Origin: Phoronis australis
Taxonomy: Eukaryota; Phoronida; Phoronidae
Length of the DNA stretch: 58,591 nt
Direction of reading: 5' to 3'
Assembly (NCBI GenBank): GCA_002633005.1
Contig: NMRA01000460.1
Span: forward strand, 303,653 to 362,243
The translations under genes were made by a program, and so were the position numbers. Positions 12,701 through 24,700 of the stretch are shown in pieces. The notes below the pieces were generated by a model that was given only the letters and a program-made list of their open reading frames with translations, searched no databases and had not been told where the DNA came from. Every line of letters begins with the position of its first letter. Positions within the stretch are counted from its first letter, which is position 1.

Positions 12701-15700
12701 TAGTTGCCGCTTGGGGCGCTAGTTCTTCGACCGATAACCATTGCAGCGAATGGCAAGATGGCGAAGTGAACACTCCTATTGTATTACACCCCTTGCTTGT
12801 AGTGAGATAGAATAATTATGTCCCCGTTTAAACCTCTGCCGTAGGTGTTGAACTTTTTGATGTTTTAGAACGCGTACAACATTTTTTAACACAAAATCTA
12901 ATTAGCCAAGTATTTATTCCGGGAAATAATTGAGGCATTGGTATTTCAAGTTTAGAGTTCTTTAGTAACATAGAGTGTGCGCCTACAATTACTTGCTTTT
13001 TCTGGGATCTAAAACATAACCAAAATTTTTAGTTAGGAATGATGTTTGTCTACTTGAAGGCGGCTGCTCCATCAGAAGCTGTGAAAATGAAGGATTTGTT
13101 ACGAAACACTGCAGGTGCAAGTGTCTGCCGTTTTTTGGAGGATCACGGTGTGAACGCGTGACTACAGGTTGGTATACTGAAAACAGGTGCTTCATGTACA
13201 TACAGTCTTGAGCAAACTCAAACTTGCATTTATCAACAAATCGAGATAAATCTCTGTTATTGTGAGCTCGAAAACTGTTTGCGTTGAAACGATTCTAGTC
13301 CAAGTTTGTACTTGATGATCCGTGTTAATCCACACTGTCATTGTTTAGTTACGACGCGTTGTAAGCCTCTCGGCTTTTTATGTGCCTCCATCGGAAACCT
13401 TCATCTCTTTGACCAAGCACTGTCCACTGGTCTATTTACATTATTGTTGTAGGACGTCACATTTCCACATTTACATGAGAACCAAGTCTTTTTTGTATAT
13501 GTATATGTATATGTATTCAAGCTACAATCGAACAATGGCAATGGTCATCTGTAAAGAGCAATGTTAAATATTATTGTTCTTTACTTACTTTCAGGAAAAC
13601 TATATAGGTTCAATGCACAATTACCGCTGTTTTTTTTCTTTTATCTCTTTTCAAGTATTAAATCGTTACATTTAAAACTGTTTCTTTAGAGAAAACTTGT
13701 AACATAACGCACAAGAACCTACTGTACACATGGGATGTGATCTGCCACGCGGGTGAAGTATTTAAAAATCTGCCGCACAAAAAAGAAAGTAAATAAAGAA
13801 TTCGAAGCGTAGGGAAACATACAAAACCTATCTTGACATTATTTCGCATAAAAATATCTCGTGGGATATATTGATAATCCTAAACGAGATTCGGGTTTAA
13901 GACAAGGGTACATGTAAAACCTCTTGGAAATTTTGTTAAAATACCGACGTTTCCCGAGGGATTTTGACGAACTTTGCAAGATGTTTTGGCCGTGTCATAA
14001 AACTGAGAGGAATGTATGATTTGTTGGCTCACTGGAACCGTAAATACGATGTTTTTGCCGAAAACAACTCGACGTGTCTAAAACGATCAACCACATGACG
14101 CAACATGACGTAAAAACACCTTTGCGCAATGTAAAATCAGTTATTTTTTGTTAATAGTTTTACTTTAAGCTTATCAATTGTAAATTGCATTCAGCTTTCG
14201 TAAAAAATGTTCAAGTTAGAATATAATAAACACTCCAGGTCCCTAGCCAGCACTGAGAGGAGTGTGGTTCGAATTTTTTAAATAGTGGATCTTTTGATCG
14301 GAATTCTGTAGAGCATTTAGGCAGCAAATTCCGACAGAAAAGAAGTCATTATACACTGCGATGAGTCTTGACGGCTCCATTTTCCGGAAATAAAATGGAA
14401 TGGGTAGGCCTAATCCAAGAAATGAGGATGCCATGACGGTTACTCGCAAAAAAGAGTTCGGATGTATTGTGATCCACAAACTTCTATTTCTGAATTACTG
14501 AGAGTTATCATCTGCCAAACTTCGAACCGTGCGTGCTTTTTAAAAAGAGTGACTATACTCCATCACATACTCGCACGGAATTATTTAGTCAGAGAATGAC
14601 TTGAAGACACTTTTGTGAAGTTAGTTAAAGAGGCGTGGAACGTGAAAGCTCGTCAAAAATATCTTTTAAACAATTTCTGCAGAAAGTACCATCTTGCAAC
14701 GTCTAATGCAGAGTAACTCAATTTCCAAAATAATCACAAAATTCACAAATTTTGAAATATGAAGGAAAAACTGTGGTTACCACAGAGTTTCTAATCTCCC
14801 TCCCTCGTATGATAAATGAGTACATGCGCTCACGGTCGGTTGCTTGAAGTCGCTTGAGGTCAAAGGTCATATTTTCTTTATAAGGGGAATGTGTTACATG
14901 TGCGCATGTGTCTTGCCACACCAAATGAGGGGGGCTTTGCCTTGTGTGCAAAATATCGACGAAGTGGTGAGAAGTTGACAGATCGTTTTTGAAATTTGAA
15001 ACTAAAAGAAAATGCTTTGATATCAACAGTAATTAAAAAATCTTTACGAACAAACCATGATAATACCTGGTGAGCAGGTTGAATTCTGTTTCAGTGGCAA
15101 AGGAACGCTTTCAACATTGCTATTTGGTCTGTTCATTGTGTTCCTAGGCCTTTCTAAGTCGCTAATAGCGATTCAGGAATTGGGAACAGCCAGCTTAGAA
15201 GCAGTGGTATAACCAGCAATAATACTGAGAACAACGCCCGGCTAATAATATACCGGAACTTTAATTGTTTGGGTTTCTTGCCCATGCGAATGTGGGCACC
15301 AAACCATTTCTGGCTAAAACACAAATTCTGTCTAAAGACATACGATTAGTCAACAATTTTACGTAAATGGTCACTTGATTTCAAGCTAAGTCACTATAAT
15401 GCAAATATAACAAGTTGTAGTACATGTATTCGCCAAACTCAGTTCCAGTTGTGGCTGACAAATAATTCCAGACACTCACCTATAAGGCTGGGACTTAGAC
15501 TGTTCTTGCCGGCAAGTGAAATTGTGCCTTTGTAACCTGTTGACACTCATTTTCACAGGTTTCAATGTCTTTAACCAGGCCCACTTAAGAATTGAAAACC
15601 CGGGACTTGGTCTAATTTAGCTTAAAGTACCAAAATGAGATAAATGGTGTCTAGCTTTATATGTGACAACGGTGAACGTGGTGAGAAAACGAGAGCTGCT

Positions 15701-18700
15701 GAAACGTTCCTTTCGTCACAAAACATTTAGACAAATTACCATTACTAAATTGGACTCAGACTGGTCGTAACTAAAATGTGTGTGATTTCTAGACTTGGGA
15801 AGAACTAACCGTCACTATATTACTGTATGAGACCAAGCTTTATTAGTTAACCTGTCAAGGTGCGTCATTTTATTCCTCGAGCATGTTTTCGAGGAAATGA
15901 AAGTATTGGCGGTTCCTAAGACCCAAAACCTGGAAAAGGAACATGCAGAGACGAATAGTGTAGCAGCCACCAGTCTAAGTCGAAATTGATTGGTTCTTTG
16001 ACGGAACGCGGGTTTATTGCCACTTTAATTATTGTGATAGAAAATGTTCAGCATTCGAGTGTTCTTTTGAAATTTTGTATGAAAAAATTGAAGATTGCTT
16101 TAGAATTACGTATTTCAATGATTGTTGTGGATCGTTATTCAGGTTCTAACTGTCTGAAACGTAGAGATTTGTTCACTGCAGTGTTTAGCTTGAAACGTAA
16201 CATCATGTGATGTTACTTGTGAAACTGTCCTTCAGTTTTATTGTGAATCCTGGATAGGTCAAGGAGATACAATCTGTTAAATGTTCGAAGTATGCCCCGA
16301 AAACAATAGGTGCGTCGCAAGCTCCGTTTCCAGAGATGAAAAGGAGACCGTGCGAAAACACATTAAACTGCGGGTTATTTTAATTTACATTGTTACACGG
16401 GTGAAAAGTTATTGTTCTAATGATTTGACATACATGTATTTTACTAATGCCTTTGCTAGGGTGTGGCGGAGTACTAAATGTGCGGGACAATTTCTTCATC
16501 AAGTCGCCGGGATATGACCAAGGCTCCTACCAAAACGGACTCAAGTGTGCATGGATCGTGAAAGTAAGCTAACCAATTACATTATCGTAATTAATATTTC
16601 ATTGACGTATTCTGATCATGGAGCAAGTAATCATCAGAAACTTGATTCTTATTAATAACAAGACCAAGAACAACTTTTCGATGGCTTTGGGAAACTGTAA
16701 CCTTAATGACCATAGCTAAAACGCGAAGGATAAGAGAACCATTGGCAAATGTTTATTAACCATGGAACATGCAATTATAATAACAGCCGGAACAAATATG
16801 CATTATTTCAGAGCCCACCAAAGACCATAATGAAGTTGGAATTTCTCGATTTCGACGTAGAGGACGATTTTGCCAATTCTCTTTGCAAGGATAGTTTGGA
16901 AGTGCGACATATTGGGATTGGGGTGATGGGACTAAGGTAAAAAACAAGATGAAATTGTTTAACACCACGGCAAGAGGTTATATGTAAACGTTTTACGACA
17001 TTAAATCTTCTAATGTTTGTTGCACTAAACGATTATATTTTGAAAGAATACCACTCAGCGAAACTAGACATGTACGTTTTCAATATATGCATGTAGTGCT
17101 TGAAGCTGAATACCTTCTCAAAGTTATCTTTGAAAATTTGAAGCCTGAGAGTAGGGTAAAGAACGTTGTACCGAAGGTTGCGTATTTCGAGGGTCAGTCA
17201 GGTCGACGTTGAAGCAACGTGCTTTCTATGAGTGATTTAGAGCACTTACGGCTTTGTAATTGGCCCCAGACGATCCTGTTCTGCGCTTTCTGGCAAGAAT
17301 TGACAGACATGACTTTTAAAGATATGAGCTTTTTCCGAAGGATTTGCACACTGTTAGTTTTATTGGGCACAGGGGTCACTTCTAAACTGACCAAGAAACA
17401 CACTAAGTTCACTTTTGTGACGGCAGGTGGCCTGAATCAAACGTACCATTGACAGAAAGCACGAGTTAAATGCCTTTTTTAAGCTGAAATGCATGCTATC
17501 CCGTGCATCGGTTATTTTCTCCAAGTGCCAAGTTTTGTCGTCTGAAGAAGATCTTGAATACACCATACACGCAATTTGCGATCCAAATCAATTTGAAGCA
17601 TTGATAACATTAATTACATTCTCGGGTAAAATGGGATGTCGCTTTACACAGGAGTGCCAAAAACCGTCGAATCAATTGTTCTATCTCACGAGAAATTGAT
17701 GTTCTTTACGCAGAAGGCCGTGTGGTCAGTTAGTCGAAAAATTTACTTGGATTTTCGTGCATCTAGAATAACGACATCATTGCCAGGAACCCGTTCCAAG
17801 AAAATGACTTCAGCTCATTTTTACTTAAGTGTAAGATTTGTCTTAAATGCCAAGCTTTGAAACCTCCACATCCGGTAAGATAGTCAAAACTAAGACAAAA
17901 TTAAGTCAAAAAGTTAAGTGAAACTTAAAATATCTTCCTGGAACCTTACTTGAGAGAATTTTAAGTATTATCTTAAAATTGATTTTAATTTAGGATTTGT
18001 CTTATCAAAGGAAATTTTCTTTGAACGGTCCCCAGGTCTGCATGTGTATGAAATAATATTTAATCTGACACATACAGATGAACTGCCATCTTCATTAAAA
18101 AATGCTATATGGTGTGGCTTTTTGCCCTTCAGGTTTTGTGGGGACCAAATGCGTCGAAAATTTGAGACGCGTTACAACAATTTAATGTTGATTTTCCGAT
18201 CGAACAGTAACAATAGACGGAGAGGTTTTAAAGTCAAGGTTAAAGTGGAGCCTGATACGGGTAAGTGAAGCAATATGTTAATAAATGTATTAAAATACAG
18301 AAAATGGTACCAAGACACAACATGTCTGGTCTATGCAGTGCACAGAGTTCTTGCTAAAATAGCCGCCGACCACCATAATGAACAAACATGTGAACCTAAA
18401 ACATATAATTCAGCGTTAATTAGTCGAATTTTAAAAGAATGTAAATAAAAGGCCTGATGGGAAGGACAATCAAACGGGATTAAAACCAGAGTTCATAAAA
18501 AGAGTCCTCTTTTTTGTCGTACGAGTACTTAGCCCAACATTAATTTACAAAATGCTCTGATCGCGTTCGATCCGTGCACTGTACAGAAAAACTGTTTATA
18601 ACTACAATTTGCATCCTTGGAATCTAGGCTTCTCACGGAAAGAAGAATGGTCTACTGTCTGATTTTGGCTGGAGGCAATAAGACGACGTCTAGTTAGCTT

Positions 18701-21700
18701 CAGTATTGAGTCAGAACAGACGTCCGATCGCCCATGGGATAGCTTGTGAATGCGGTATTACTTCATGAAACTTTGTTGGTTCACGGTTACTCTCATCCTG
18801 ATGGCTGAGCATCGCCGGTATTCACTGTGATATATATTTATTGAAGGATACACAGAACATACAAAGAAATAATAACAAACCCAGAAACCGCGAAGCATTA
18901 TATCTGGGTTGTAAACAATTCATAAATGAAACTTATATACATAGAGATATATACAATTAAGTAGTATCTAAAATAAGTATTCCAATACTTAGACATGCTA
19001 TTACAGATATATAAAAACAAAAATATTTACAGATTCATGTAGGGAAATCAGATGCAACAATATTGATAAACGGTATATAAAAATTTGCTAACGTTGCTTA
19101 GGAGGAATTCGTTAAGAACAAAGTCAAGGTTAGGACTACCATTCAGTAATAANATTGCTTTAGAATTACGTGTTTCAATGATTGTTGTGGATCGTTATTC
19201 AGGTTCTAACTGTCTGAAACGTAGAGATTTGTTCACTGCAGTGGTTTAGCTTGAAACGTAACATCATGTGATGTTACTTGTGAAACTGTCCTGCAGTTTT
19301 ATTGTGAATCCTGGAAAGGTCAACGAGATACAATCTGTTATATGCTCGAAGTATGCCCCGAAACCAATAAGTGCGTCGCAAGCTCCGTTTCCAGAGATGA
19401 AAAGGAGACCGTGCGAAAACACATTAAACTACGGGTTTTTTTTAATGTACATTGTTACACCGGTGGAAAGTTATTGTTCTAATGATTTGACATACATGTA
19501 TTTTACTAATGCCTTTGCTAGGGTGTGGCGGAGTACTAAATGTGCGGGACAATGTCTTCATCAAGTCGCCGGGATATGACCAAGGCTCCTACCAAAACGG
19601 ACTCAAGTGTGCATGGATCGTGAAAGTAAGCTAACGAATTACATTATCGTAATTTCATTGACGTATTCTAATCATGGAGCAAGTAATCGTCAGAGACTTG
19701 ATTCTTATTAATAACAAGACTAAGAACAACTTTTCGATGGCTTTGGGAAACTGAAACCTTACAGACCATAGCTAAAACGCGAAGGATAAGAGAACCATTG
19801 GCAAACGTTTATTAACCATGGAACGTGCAATTATAATAACAGCCGGAACAAATATGCATTATTTCAGAGCCCACCAAAGACCATATTGAAGTTGGAATTT
19901 CTCGATTTCGACGTAGAGGACGATTTTGCCAATTCTCTTTGCAAGGATAGTTTGGAAGTGCGACATATTGGGATGGGGGTGATGGGACTAAGGTAAAAAA
20001 CAAGATGAAATTGTTTAACACGACGGCAAGAGGTTATATGTAAACGTTTTACGACATTAAATCTTCTAATGTCTGTTGCACTAAACGATTATATTTTGAA
20101 AGAATACCACTCAACGAAACTAGACATGTACGTTTTCAATATATGCATGTAGTGCTTGAAGCTGAATATCTTCTCAAAGTTATCTTTGAAAATTTGAAGC
20201 CTGAGAGTAGGGTAAAGAACGTTGTACCGAAGGTTGCGTATTTCGAAGGTCAGTCAGGTCGACGTTGAAACAACGTGCTTTCTATAAGTGATTTAGAGCA
20301 CTTACGGCTATGTAATTGGCCCCAGACGATCCTGTTCTGCGCTTTCTGGCAAGAATTGACAGACATGACTTTTAACGATATGAGCTTTTTCCGAAGGATT
20401 TGCACACTGTTAGTTTTATTGGGCACAGGGGTCACTTCTAAACTGACCAAGAAACACAGTAAGTTCACTTTTGTGACGGCAGGTGGCCTGAATCAAACGT
20501 ACCATTGACAGAAAGCACGAGTTAAATGCCTTTTTTAAGCTGAAATGCATGCTATCCCGTGCATCGGTTATTTTCTCCAAGTGCCAAACTTTGTCGTCTG
20601 AAGAAGATCTTGAATACCCCATACACGCAATTTGCGATCCAAATCAATTTGAAGCATTGATAACATTAATAACATTCTCGGGTAAAATGGGATGTTGCTT
20701 TACACAGGAGTGCCAAACACCTTCGAATCAATTGTTCTATCCCACGAGAAATTGATGTTCTTTACGCAGAAGGCCGTGGTCAGTTAGTCGAAAAGTTTAC
20801 TTGGATTTTCGTGCATCTAGAATAAGGACATCATTGCCAGGAACCCGTTCCAAGAAAATGACTTCAGTTCATTTTTACTTAAGTCTAAGATTTGTCTTAA
20901 ATCCCAAGCTTTGAAACTTCCACATCCGGTAAGATAGTCAAAACTAAGACAAAATTAAGTCAAAAGTTAAGTGAAACTTAAAATATCTTCCTTGAACCGG
21001 ACTTGAGAGAATTTTAAGTATTATCTTAAAATTGATTTTAATTTAGGATTTGTCTTATCAAAGGAAATTTTCTTTGAACGGTCCCCAGGTCTGCATGTGT
21101 ATGAAATAATATTTAATCTGACACATACAGATGAACTGCCATCTTCATTAACAAATGCTATATGGTGTGGCTTTTTGCCCTTCAGGTTTTGTGGGGACCA
21201 AATGCGTCGAAAATTTGAGACGCGTTACAACAATTTAATGTTGATTTTCCGATCGAACAGTAACAATAGACGCAGAGGTTTTAAAGTCAAGGTTAAAGTG
21301 GAGCCTGATACGGGTAAGTGCAGCAGTATGTTAAAGGAGAAAGCCACCCGATTTAATTAGTCTTTTTGCTGTCTTAATCGGTCTATATCCATATCGCCTC
21401 GCATATGGTCGACCTTACCTTGCCAAGAGGTGTCGCTTTAACCTGTGAGGAAGGTGAGAACGACGCTAGCGACGTCAGTGGTTCATATGCAGAGTGAATG
21501 CCGCTGTGTTACGGTGCATCATTCCCGCTTGTCCGAACTAAGCAGCTGCGAGGAAAGCGGGCATATCGTTTTTTTTACTTCCTCGAGGGTCCGAAATGCT
21601 TAAGAAGTGGCTCCTGGTAGTGAAGAATGAAATGTACGCTGTAAATAGCAAGTATGAGGCCGTGAAACATCTCCGTGTCTGTGGCCTGCAGACGTAGACA

Positions 21701-24700
21701 GTGCCTGACGAATACCGGGTTACCAAATAACTCCATACGTTCCGTTGTCTAAGCTTGTTCATGGTGCATGAATTATTCTCACCCTAACCAATACTTATAT
21801 AAAATTAAAACAAAGTCTGTCTCATTAGATGCAATTTGTAATGCCTTTGGAGTGTTCGTGAGTGAAAAAGATTTTAGAAGCCAGCAATGAGTAAATCACT
21901 GCGTTACCGGCTTTAGGTGCAATAAAACTAATTGACGGGACTTCTAGGCCACGTGAGCTTATGCTAATTTAGTGTTAGCTGGTAGAAACTGTTGTGAAAC
22001 AACTCGATTTCCATCCCACGGCCACGTTTTAGGGGAATTTTTGTTTACATTTACATTACTAAAAAAATGATTTTCAATGTACATTTTCTGCCCTGACAGT
22101 GCTGTGGCCAAAGTGGAACCTGAATTCTCGGACCCCGACGAGTAAAAAGATTTGCAGTTTCGTGGCTAATTCACCAACATAATCAGGTGCACATTACTTT
22201 GGCTCACTAGTCAAGCATTTTCTTGACTGAAAACTTAGTTTCCACTGAGCTTTGGCTGGTTTATGCTCGTGATGTCTGATCAGTTTCCGAGACACTGGCC
22301 GGGATAACGAGTCAATCCAGCCGCGGCCACGACGGGCATGATCGGGCTCCGAGCCACTGGCCAAGCTAACAAGCGTTTTGTGTTTATAACTCAAAAAAAT
22401 CACAAGTCTAAACAACAAAGATCTAGGTTCTCCTGTCTGTATCTCACGGATAATACTTCGAAATTGTCTCCGAACAGAACCCAAACTCCTGCTACGGACC
22501 TTATTGGCCTGCCGAACTTTGTAGGCTACGGTGTGTCCAAATACCAATAAATCCGTAAGAGCGAAATAAAACAACACGTTTTTATAAGAACTCGGTGTAT
22601 TTTTAAAGGCGAAGGCAACCTTTTTCCATGTCATTTTGACCTAAAATAAGTTTGGTTGGTTGTCCTAGACATATTTTCCACTTAATTACAACTTTTCGTA
22701 ATTTTATTAATTACTCGTCCGCTACTCCGGAAGTGACGTTTTAGGAGGCAAGCATTTCGCGCCAATTTCTTTTCATATATTCTGACTGTGAGAGCTGCCG
22801 AGTTATCATTGTTCTAACTCGGTTGTGTTTAAGTTCCGTCGTCGTTTGCTTTCATTTACTAGTCAGTCAACATGCCACACTGTTGCTGCGTACCAGGATG
22901 TACTAATTATCGGCTCACGCGCGCTTTGGGAGTACCTTTGCATCGCTTTCCGTACTTGGCTCGTTCGTGTGAAGAAGGCAGCGTTACCCGTCCATGCAAC
23001 GTACAAAGCAGTGGAGAATTACCGTGTGTGTGGCAAGCACTTTCTGTCGTCCGATTACGACAGGGATTTGTACGCTGAACTGATGAAGGTCCCTGCGAAA
23101 CAACGTCTGAAGAAGGCTGCCATTCCGTCTGTGTTGATTCCCGGTAGTGCCCTGTCGCCACACCCGAGAAGTGCGTTTTTGAAGCGAGAAGCCTCGCGAG
23201 CTGTGGCCAGTACAGTGACTGGAGCCAGTGGAGGCACTTCATCTACTGTCACCCGTGCCTCCGAACGTACCCCAGAGCATGCAATTCCTGGAACTAGTAT
23301 TGATTCGCCCTCTGTTGTTTTCTCCAGCCCAGAGCCTCTAAGCAGCCCTATTGAGTAGTGGGAGTGATTGCAGGCTCAGTTCGACACCAAGTGAAGAGGA
23401 CAGTTCGTCGTCCAGTGAACAGATCGGTGAGCCAAAGTTTGATAAGTTTATTGTGGACTTGTCTAAAGTGTTGGAGCTATTTAGAAGGTGCCAGGTGTGT
23501 GGCGAGGGAGTCACACGACACGGTGTAAGCAGTTTGGGTGCTCAGGTTACCATCTTGTTGGAGTTTGTCGCGGGACACTCTGGCAAGTGGGACAGTTGTT
23601 CCTCTGTCCGTGGTATGCCGGAGGTCCACTTAACCAGGTCCAGTAGTGGTTTGGCCTCGTCGAACTCTGAACAGCACAAGCATTCCATTGAGTTAGGCAT
23701 AACAACGCACACAGTGCATTTGCACCAAGATGTGTCACCACGTCTGTCCTCAGTAGCCGCCTCGTTTCTCTCAACAGCTGCCTGTGCCTGTGCGTACTCT
23801 ACCTCGTTGTACTCGGGCTCAAACATGTACCCACCCACTGAATGTCCGTGAAAAAATTCCTCCTCACCACTGCTCTGAACAAGGTCTCCGTCAATCACAC
23901 TACTGTCACTGTGATACGGGTCACCGACTCCAGCCATTTTCAGCTAACAACACACTAAACAATCCCTAAATCCAACGTAGTTGAGTTCTCTACTAACCTA
24001 TCTTGCCACAGAATACTCGCCGATGGAAAGTGGCGACAATTGTTGAAAAACAGCACAAAACAAAAGTAGAATAGAACAGATTCGCACGGTAAAGTCAACG
24101 CAAAACCAAGTGGCGGGAAACGCTTGCCTCCTAAAACGTCACTTCCGGAGTAGCGGACNATTAAGTGGAAAATATGTCTAGGATAACCAACCAACCTTAT
24201 TTTAGCTCAAAATGACATGGAAAACGTTTGCCTTTGCCTTTAAGGGTTTTACATCGAAGTTTCATGATTTCTTGGTGTTAAACGATGATTTCAAGCGATA
24301 AGCTGACACCAGTAACCCGTGTTGTGAACTGCGGAACAGACTGCGTGTGAAACCGATGACGTCATTCGATAATTTCAACACCTCCGTCTGCCGTCAGGTA
24401 ACGCAACCGTACGTGTCGTTATGGAGTAGAACTACTCGATCTAAATTGATACGAATTAGGTTGTTTTTTGGGTGGCATGCTCCTTTAATAAATGTATTAA
24501 AATACAGAAAAAGGTACCAAGACACATGTTTGGTCTATACAGTGCACACAGTTCTTGCTAAAATAGCCGCCGACCACCATAATGAACAAACATGTGAACC
24601 TAAAACATATAATTCAGCGTTAAATAGTCGAATTTTAAAAGAATGTAGATAAAAGGCCTGATGGGAAGGAAAATCAAACGGGATTAAAACCAGAGTTCAT

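Larger units (their letters stand above)
7928..13032. other. Intron between astacin and first EGF exon, repeat-bearing
   Basis: The 5.1 kb intron carries an A-rich tail at 9213-9262 that could end an old retroposon. A TGACCT-rich segment lies at 10550-10760. A direct repeat of GAAGAAAACCCAGGAACAAC occurs near 10902 and 11003, each copy followed by GCGCAGAGTAAT. A two-unit tandem repeat lies at 12245-12400. No coding exon was recognised. Confidence 0.5.
13168..16093. other. Intron between first EGF and CUB exons
   Basis: It holds a TATATG microsatellite near 13493-13515 and the TTAA-flanked mini-element at 14629-15091. No exon was recognised in the remaining sequence. Confidence 0.5.
16094..18822 (+). 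repeat. Duplicated block, copy A (CUB region)
   Basis: 2729 bp matching 19154-21334 joined to 24489-25028, with scattered substitutions and small indels. It carries CUB exons 1-3. Homology stops at ccggtatt (18822), where a LINE 3' end begins. Within it, atgTTAAtaaatg near 18280 is the unoccupied version of the transposon site in copy B. Confidence 0.92.
22607..24239 (+). mobile_element. Second Kolobok-like transposon (inner, nested), long TIRs
   Basis: Flanked by TTAA at 22603-22606 and 24240-24243. The inverted repeats are about 155 bp: left AGGCGAAGGCAACC..., right the reverse complement of AGGCAAAGGCAAAC..., both continuing through CCATGTCATTTTGA and GTCCGCTACTCCGGAAGTGA. The right repeat is shorter by about 25 bp at the n (24159). 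Inside are a THAP/zinc-finger frame on + and a convergent Cys-rich frame on -, each truncated; this fits an internally deleted two-gene transposon. The AGG terminus and TTAA match the outer element's superfamily. Confidence 0.8.
21335..24484 (+). mobile_element. Kolobok-like DNA transposon (outer), with a second element nested inside
   Basis: Flanked by TTAA at 21331-21334 and 24485-24488. The allelic copy A has a single TTAA at this place, so ends and target-site duplication are exact. The terminal inverted repeats are about 15 bp: AGGAGAAAGCCACCC at the left and the reverse complement of AGGAGCATGCCACCC at the right. The TTAA target and a THAP-domain remnant are the known combination of the Kolobok superfamily; piggyBac shares TTAA but not THAP. 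Without the nested element it is about 1.5 kb and non-autonomous. Confidence 0.8.

Noticed and set aside
23542-23937. P2X purinoceptor gene
   Set aside because: It has only the Cys-rich tail-like module and no channel or membrane segments, and it lies inside a transposon.
21335-24484. piggyBac element, because of the TTAA target
   Set aside because: A THAP-type coding remnant and AGG ends fit Kolobok better, and no piggyBac transposase motif was seen.
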